Assembly (NCBI GenBank): GCA_013812695.1
Contig: JACCSZ010000369.1
Span: forward strand, 1 to 12,808
Source of the DNA: Gemmatimonadales bacterium
GTDB taxonomy: Bacteria; Gemmatimonadota; Gemmatimonadetes; Gemmatimonadales; GWC2-71-9
Reading direction: 5' to 3'
Length of the DNA stretch: 12,808 nucleotides
Position numbers and translations under genes: made by a program. Shown piece by piece: positions 5,572 through 12,808 of the stretch. Each line of letters opens with the position of its first letter. Positions within the stretch are counted from its first letter, which is position 1. The notes beneath the pieces are model-generated. The model made no database searches and was not told where the DNA came from. It worked only from the letters and a program-made list of their open reading frames with translations.

Positions 5572-6855
5572 GTGGCCAAAGACACCCTGACCATTACGGA
5601 CAACCGCACCGGCAGGAATTACGAGGTGCCCATCGAGGACGACACGGTCAAGGCCACCGACCTCCGGCAGATCAAGGTCAACGACGACGACTTCGGCCTC
5701 ATGACGTACGACCCCGCGTTCATGAACACGGCGGCGTGCCGGAGCGCGATCACGTACATAGACGGCGACCAGGGCATCCTCCGCTATCGCGGCTACCCGA
5801 TCGAGCAGCTGGCCGAGCGCGCCACCTTCCTCGAGGTGGCCTACCTGCTGGCCGAGGGTGAGCTCCCCACGCGGACGCAGCTGGATCAGTTCACCGAGAC
5901 GATCAAGTTTCACACATACGTTCACACCAACATCACGAAGTTTCTGGAGGGCTTTCGCTACGACGCGCACCCCATGGGCATGCTGCTGGGCGTGGTCGGA
6001 GCGCTCTCGACATTCTACCCGGACGCCAAGCACATCCACGATCCGGCCAACCGGGCGCTGCAGAAGGTGCGCCTCCTGGCCAAGGTCCCCACCATCGCCG
6101 CCTTCGCGTTCCGCCACTCCCGCGGGTTGCCGCTGGTCTTTCCCGACAACGACCTCGACTACATCGGCAACTTCGTCAACATGACGTTCAGCATCGGAGG
6201 GCGGCACAAGCCCAATAAGGTGTTGCAGCACGCCCTCGAGATCCTGCTGATTCTCCACGCCGACCACGAGCAGAACTGTTCCACCAGCGCGGTGCGCGCC
6301 GTCGGGTCGTCGCACGTCGATCCGTTCTCGGCCATCAGCGCGGGCATCGCCGCCCTCTACGGCCCGCTCCACGGCGGGGCCAACGAGGCGGTGCTGCAGA
6401 TGCTCGACGAGATCGGCGACAAGCAGCACATCCCCAAGTTCATCGACGAGGTAAAGGCGGGCCGGGGCCGCCTGATGGGCTTCGGGCACCGGGTGTACAA
6501 GTCGTACGATCCCCGTGCCAAGCTGATCAAGAAAGTGGCCGACGAGGTGTTCGAGCAAACCGGGCTCAATCCCAAGCTGGAGATCGCGCTGGAGCTCGAG
6601 CGCATCGCGCTCGAGGACGAGTACTTCGTCAAGCGCAAGCTGTACCCGAACGTGGACTTCTACTCGGGGCTCATCTACCAGGCCATGGGCTACCCGACCG
6701 AGTACTTCACCGTGCTGTTCGCGCTTGGCCGGATGCCGGGATGGCTGGCCCAGTGGGAGGAGATGCTGCTCGACAAGGACCAGAAGATCGCCCGTCCGCG
6801 GCAGATCTTCACCGGCCACGACGAGCGGGCGTTCGTCCCGGTCGAGAAGCGCTGA
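5572..6855 (+). CDS. gltA: Citrate synthase (class II, hexameric type)
   Basis: Condenses acetyl-CoA with oxaloacetate to citrate and CoA, the entry step of the TCA cycle, in the cytoplasm. The 427-residue length equals that of the E. coli enzyme, and the N-terminal small beta domain (residues about 5-50) present in the NADH-sensitive Gram-negative type is here. Catalytic residues are in place: His267 in GPLHGGANEA, His306 in the signature GFGHRVYKSYDPRA and Asp362 in NVDFYSG. SSHVDPFSAISAGIAALYGP precedes the first histidine as expected. The start is a GTG at 5572 with a strong GGAGG at 5558-5562 (9-base spacing). An in-frame GTG at 5527 would add 15 unrelated residues and lies almost at the predicted transcript start. 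The frame stays open back to 5212, but that overlaps the divergent gene and is a shadow. acs follows after 6 bases. Confidence 0.97.
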   Translation: MAKDTLTITDNRTGRNYEVPIEDDTVKATDLRQIKVNDDDFGLMTYDPAFMNTAACRSAITYIDGDQGILRYRGYPIEQLAERATFLEVAYLLAEGELPTRTQLDQFTETIKFHTYVHTNITKFLEGFRYDAHPMGMLLGVVGALSTFYPDAKHIHDPANRALQKVRLLAKVPTIAAFAFRHSRGLPLVFPDNDLDYIGNFVNMTFSIGGRHKPNKVLQHALEILLILHADHEQNCSTSAVRAVGSSHVDPFSAISAGIAALYGPLHGGANEAVLQMLDEIGDKQHIPKFIDEVKAGRGRLMGFGHRVYKSYDPRAKLIKKVADEVFEQTGLNPKLEIALELERIALEDEYFVKRKLYPNVDFYSGLIYQAMGYPTEYFTVLFALGRMPGWLAQWEEMLLDKDQKIARPRQIFTGHDERAFVPVEKR

Positions 6856-6861
6856 AGCCGG

Positions 6862-8817
<1,956 letters not shown>

Positions 8818-8820
8818 GAA

Positions 8821-8847
8821 GTCATCCTGAGCGGAGCGAAGGATGAC
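8821..8847. repeat. Hairpin intergenic repeat between convergent acs and speA
   Basis: An 8-bp perfect stem, GTCATCCT (8821-8828) and AGGATGAC (8840-8847), encloses the 11-base loop GAGCGGAGCGA. It begins 4 bases after the acs stop and ends 13 bases before the speA stop, so it fills the gap between two converging genes. From memory, very similar GTCATCCTGAGCG...GCGAAGGAT elements occur as dispersed intergenic copies in many environmental bacterial genomes; I cannot count copies here. A role as a bidirectional terminator or 3'-end stabiliser is plausible, but neither side has a T-run. Confidence 0.6.
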
Positions 8848-8860
8848 GCAACTGCACCCC

Positions 8861-10780
<1,920 letters not shown>

Positions 10781-10783
<3 letters not shown>

Positions 10784-10795
10784 GATGCGGCTCCT
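10781..10795 (-). promoter_or_regulatory. Ribosome binding site and apparent ATC start of speA
   Basis: On the minus strand, AGGAG (10795-10791) is followed by CCGCATC and then the in-frame ATC at 10783-10781. A second in-frame ATC directly before it (10786-10784) is only 4 bases from the AGGAG. An in-frame ATT (10816-10814) has no ribosome site. The good spacing and the conserved residues encoded between here and the ATG at 10720 favour initiation here. Confidence 0.45.
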
Positions 10796-10828
10796 GAGAA
10801 AAAGGCAGCGGCAAATGTAATGCGGTCA

Positions 10829-10843
10829 GGGGTATAATACCCC
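10829..10843. promoter_or_regulatory. Palindromic divergent promoter, speA and FAD oxidoreductase
   Basis: GGGGTATAATACCCC is a perfect 15-bp palindrome with a single central base. It contains a consensus -10 box TATAAT (10833-10838) towards the oxidoreductase and TATTAT (10839-10834, 5 of 6) towards speA. RNA from the plus side would start near 10845, and the ATG is at 10847, so that message would have almost no leader. RNA from the minus side would start near 10827, giving a speA leader of about 44 bases. No convincing -35 box is visible on either side, so an activator may be needed, or a protein bound to the palindrome could block both directions. Confidence 0.6.
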
Positions 10844-10846
10844 CCT

Positions 10847-12115
10847 ATGACTCGCTTCACCGCGCCCGTCATCGTGGTCGGCGCCGGCTTGGCCGGGCTG
10901 GCCTGCGCGCGCCACCTGGTCCGCGCGGGTCGGTCGGTGCAGCTCCTCGAAGCGTCCGACGGGATCGGCGGCCGGGTGCGCACCGATGCGGTGGACGGCT
11001 TCCTGCTGGACCGCGGTTTCCAGGTGCTGCTCACCGCCTACCCCGAGGCGCGCGCGCAACTCGACTACGGCGCGCTGCAGCTCCGACCCTTCTACCCCGG
11101 CGCGCTGGTGCGACATGGCGGCCGGTTTCACCGGGTGGCCGATCCATTTCGCCATCCGGCCGACGCGCTCCGCTCGCTCCTCAACCCCATCGGCACGCCG
11201 ACGGACAAGGCGCGCGTGCTCGGGCTCCGCGACCGGGCCCGCAGGGGGCCGGTGGACCGGCTGTTCGAACAACCCGAGACGACCACCATGCAGGCCCTCA
11301 CGGCGGCCGATTTCTCCAACGCCATGGTCGAACGCTTCTTCCAGCCGTTTCTGGGTGGGATTTTCCTGGACCGCGCTCTGTCCACCACGAGCCGCATGCT
11401 CGACTTCGTGCTCCGCATGCTGGCGGAAGGCGACACCGCGGTCCCGGCCACCGGGATGGGCGCCATCCCGGCCCAGATCGCCGCGGGCCTGCCGCCGGAC
11501 ACGATCCGGTTGAACGTGCGCGTGGCGGACGTCAGCGGCGCTCGGGTCACGCTGGACGGCGGCAGCGTGCTCGAGGGGTCGGCCGTCGTCGTGGCCACCG
11601 AGGGCGACGTGGCCGCGCGGCTCACCGGCGGGCGGCCGCCCCCGTCGCCTCGCTCGGCCACCAACCTGAACTTCGCCGCACCCCGGGCACCCCTACCGGG
11701 CGCATATCTGCTGCTCAACGGCGAATCGGGTGGCCTGATCAACAATGCCGCGGTGCTCTCGGAGGTGGCGCCGGGCTATGCACCGGCCGGGCAGGCGCTC
11801 GTAAGCGTGAGCGTGCTTGGCGACCCCGCGGACGACGACGACGAGCTGACCCGCGGCGTGCTGGCGCAGCTGCGTGAATGGTTCGGCGTCCAGGTGGATG
11901 CATGGACGGCGCTCAGGATCTACCGCATCCGGTGGGCGCAGCCCGATCAGACGCCGCCGACCGTGACCCCGGGCGCCCGTTCGCCGCGGCTCGCGCCGGG
12001 TTTGTTCGTGGCCGGCGACCACGTCGAACACGCATCGATTCAGGGGGCGCTCGCCTCCGGGCGGCGGGCGGCGCTGGCGGTCCTGGCGGAGCCCACGGCG
12101 GCAGCCTCTCCTTAA
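10847..12115 (+). CDS. FAD-dependent oxidoreductase, amine oxidase / phytoene desaturase superfamily
   Basis: A 422-residue flavoprotein. The N-terminus is a Rossmann FAD-binding fold: VIVVGAGLAGLACARHL with Gly12, Gly14 and Gly17, the ribose-binding Glu35 in LLEA, then GIGGRVRT, the second motif typical of amine oxidases, protoporphyrinogen oxidases and carotenoid desaturases. The C-terminal FAD motif GLFVAGDHVEHASIQGALASG lies near 385-405. The middle (about 90-350) is the variable substrate domain, and I see nothing in it that fixes the substrate. There is no signal peptide, so it is cytoplasmic or membrane-associated. The ATG at 10847 is required because the next in-frame start would cut the FAD motif. 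No ribosome site precedes it, and a TATAAT box ends 8 bases upstream, so the message is probably leaderless. It stands alone, diverging from speA; polyamine oxidation is an attractive but unproven idea. Confidence 0.88.
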   Translation: MTRFTAPVIVVGAGLAGLACARHLVRAGRSVQLLEASDGIGGRVRTDAVDGFLLDRGFQVLLTAYPEARAQLDYGALQLRPFYPGALVRHGGRFHRVADPFRHPADALRSLLNPIGTPTDKARVLGLRDRARRGPVDRLFEQPETTTMQALTAADFSNAMVERFFQPFLGGIFLDRALSTTSRMLDFVLRMLAEGDTAVPATGMGAIPAQIAAGLPPDTIRLNVRVADVSGARVTLDGGSVLEGSAVVVATEGDVAARLTGGRPPPSPRSATNLNFAAPRAPLPGAYLLLNGESGGLINNAAVLSEVAPGYAPAGQALVSVSVLGDPADDDDELTRGVLAQLREWFGVQVDAWTALRIYRIRWAQPDQTPPTVTPGARSPRLAPGLFVAGDHVEHASIQGALASGRRAALAVLAEPTAAASP

Positions 12116-12127
12116 TCGGTTCGACGC

Positions 12128-12147
12128 GCGGAGGATACGGCCTCCGC
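12128..12147 (+). terminator. Hairpin downstream of the FAD oxidoreductase gene
   Basis: GCGGAGG (12128-12134) and CCTCCGC (12141-12147) form a perfect 7-bp stem with a 6-base loop, starting 12 bases after the TAA stop. No T-run follows, so this would be an incomplete intrinsic terminator or a 3'-end stabilising hairpin. I see no other structure or gene in the rest of the gap up to 12398. Confidence 0.4.
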
Positions 12148-12398
12148 CAGAGCATGCCGTCCGTCAACGCCTCCCTCGTCACACACAGCCCGCGTGGCGC
12201 GCGCGCGACACCGCATGGTTCTGCGCGGCGCTGCAGCCCGGCGCACGCCCCGTAACCCTCCATCCGGCAGCACCATACGCCCTGGTTTCGAGACCACGTC
12301 GCGGTGCCACGCGGGCATGATCCTCGCATTTTTGGGCGGCGTCGGATACGACACCTGCCGCTTCAGATGTTGCACTGTCTCCGGAAGAGAGGGGCATC

Positions 12399-12808
12399 AT
12401 GGCCGCGCCCAGTCTGATCGCCATCCGCCGGTTCTCGCACCCACTGCGCCTCCGCCTCCAGGTGCTGTTCGCCACGGCGTTCGAGTCGCTCGCCGAAACG
12501 TACCGCACACAGGCTGTGGACTTCGTCCGCCGACTGCGCGGACGGTTGAGCATCGAAGACGGGCTCGACCGCTATTTCCGCGAGGTGGGGGTGCCGCATG
12601 CGATGGAGCAGACCGTGCGTGCGCGGGCGCTCATCGCCCTCGCCCCGACCACGGGCGATTTTCCCGAGCCCGCAGCCCCGGCGCTCGGCGGGTGGACGCA
12701 GCTCCGCCCGGATCAGCTGATCGATGCGGTCCGCCGGCGCGCGCACCTCCAGGAGGAGACCAGCCTCGGCTGCCGCATGGCGGCCTCGCTCTCGGACGAG
12801 GCGGTCGC
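12399..12808 (+). CDS. Unrecognised protein, 5' part only (runs off the window)
   Basis: An open frame from an ATG at 12399 to the window end, at least 136 residues with no stop. GAGAGGGG (12387-12394) gives a good ribosome site about 4-6 bases before the ATG. I do not recognise the product. It begins MAAPSLIAIRRF, then a basic, amphipathic segment (HPLRLRLQVLFATAFESLAE), a possible helical stretch (VDFVRRLRGRLSIEDGLDRYF), a proline- and alanine-rich linker near residues 86-96 and another charged helical part. No transmembrane segment, signal peptide or known catalytic motif is visible in this portion. G and C dominate the third codon positions as in the neighbouring genes, which supports coding. 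The antisense frame (12363-12746) lacks these supports. Confidence 0.55.
   Translation, partial: MAAPSLIAIRRFSHPLRLRLQVLFATAFESLAETYRTQAVDFVRRLRGRLSIEDGLDRYFREVGVPHAMEQTVRARALIALAPTTGDFPEPAAPALGGWTQLRPDQLIDAVRRRAHLQEETSLGCRMAASLSDEAV

Noticed and set aside
12194..12207. Alternating CG tract in the gap after the oxidoreductase gene
   Set aside because: It could adopt Z-form DNA, but tracts this short are expected by chance at this base composition.

Overview
The window is a high-GC (roughly two-thirds G+C) bacterial chromosomal segment with tightly packed, ordinary-looking genes and no rRNA, tRNA, CRISPR array, insertion sequence or phage gene that I can see. The gene set (CPQ-like secreted M28 peptidase, class II citrate synthase next to acetyl-CoA synthetase, SpeA-type arginine decarboxylase, unimodular QueF), the strong third-position GC bias and a TATAAT box with a leaderless start would fit a soil or sediment Gemmatimonadota-like lineage. 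That placement is an inference from general impression, not from a marker gene.

Layout from left to right. (1) 1-2613: a TetR-family repressor overlaps by 8 bp a long acyl-CoA dehydrogenase of the VLCAD/ACAD9-like architecture. An 11-bp inverted repeat lies just upstream and is a candidate operator. (2) 2654-3046: queF, the preQ0 reductase of queuosine synthesis. (3) 3080-5463, minus strand: an ADP-ribosylglycohydrolase-like protein followed after 14 bp by a secreted M28 zinc peptidase. The first of these seems to start at a CTG codon and has lost both metal-binding motifs of its family. (4) 5464-5571: a short divergent control region with back-to-back -10 boxes. (5) 5572-8817: citrate synthase and acetyl-CoA synthetase, 6 bp apart, an acetate-to-citrate operon. 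(6) 8821-8847: a short hairpin of a type I recognise as a dispersed intergenic repeat. (7) 8861-10783, minus strand: SpeA arginine decarboxylase, which seems to start at an ATC codon. (8) 10784-10846: a divergent control region holding a perfect 15-bp palindrome around a consensus TATAAT. (9) 10847-12115: an FAD-dependent amine-oxidase-superfamily enzyme, apparently on a leaderless mRNA. (10) 12116-12398: a non-coding gap with one short hairpin near its start and nothing else I can name. (11) 12399 to the window end: the 5' part of an unrecognised gene.

Functionally the window is mostly core metabolism. The acyl-CoA dehydrogenase yields acetyl-CoA through beta-oxidation, Acs makes acetyl-CoA from acetate, and GltA feeds it into the TCA cycle. 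SpeA makes agmatine for polyamines. The most unusual parts are the degenerate ADP-ribosylglycohydrolase homologue with its non-canonical start, the apparent ATC start of speA, and the symmetric speA/oxidoreductase promoter with a leaderless transcript on one side.
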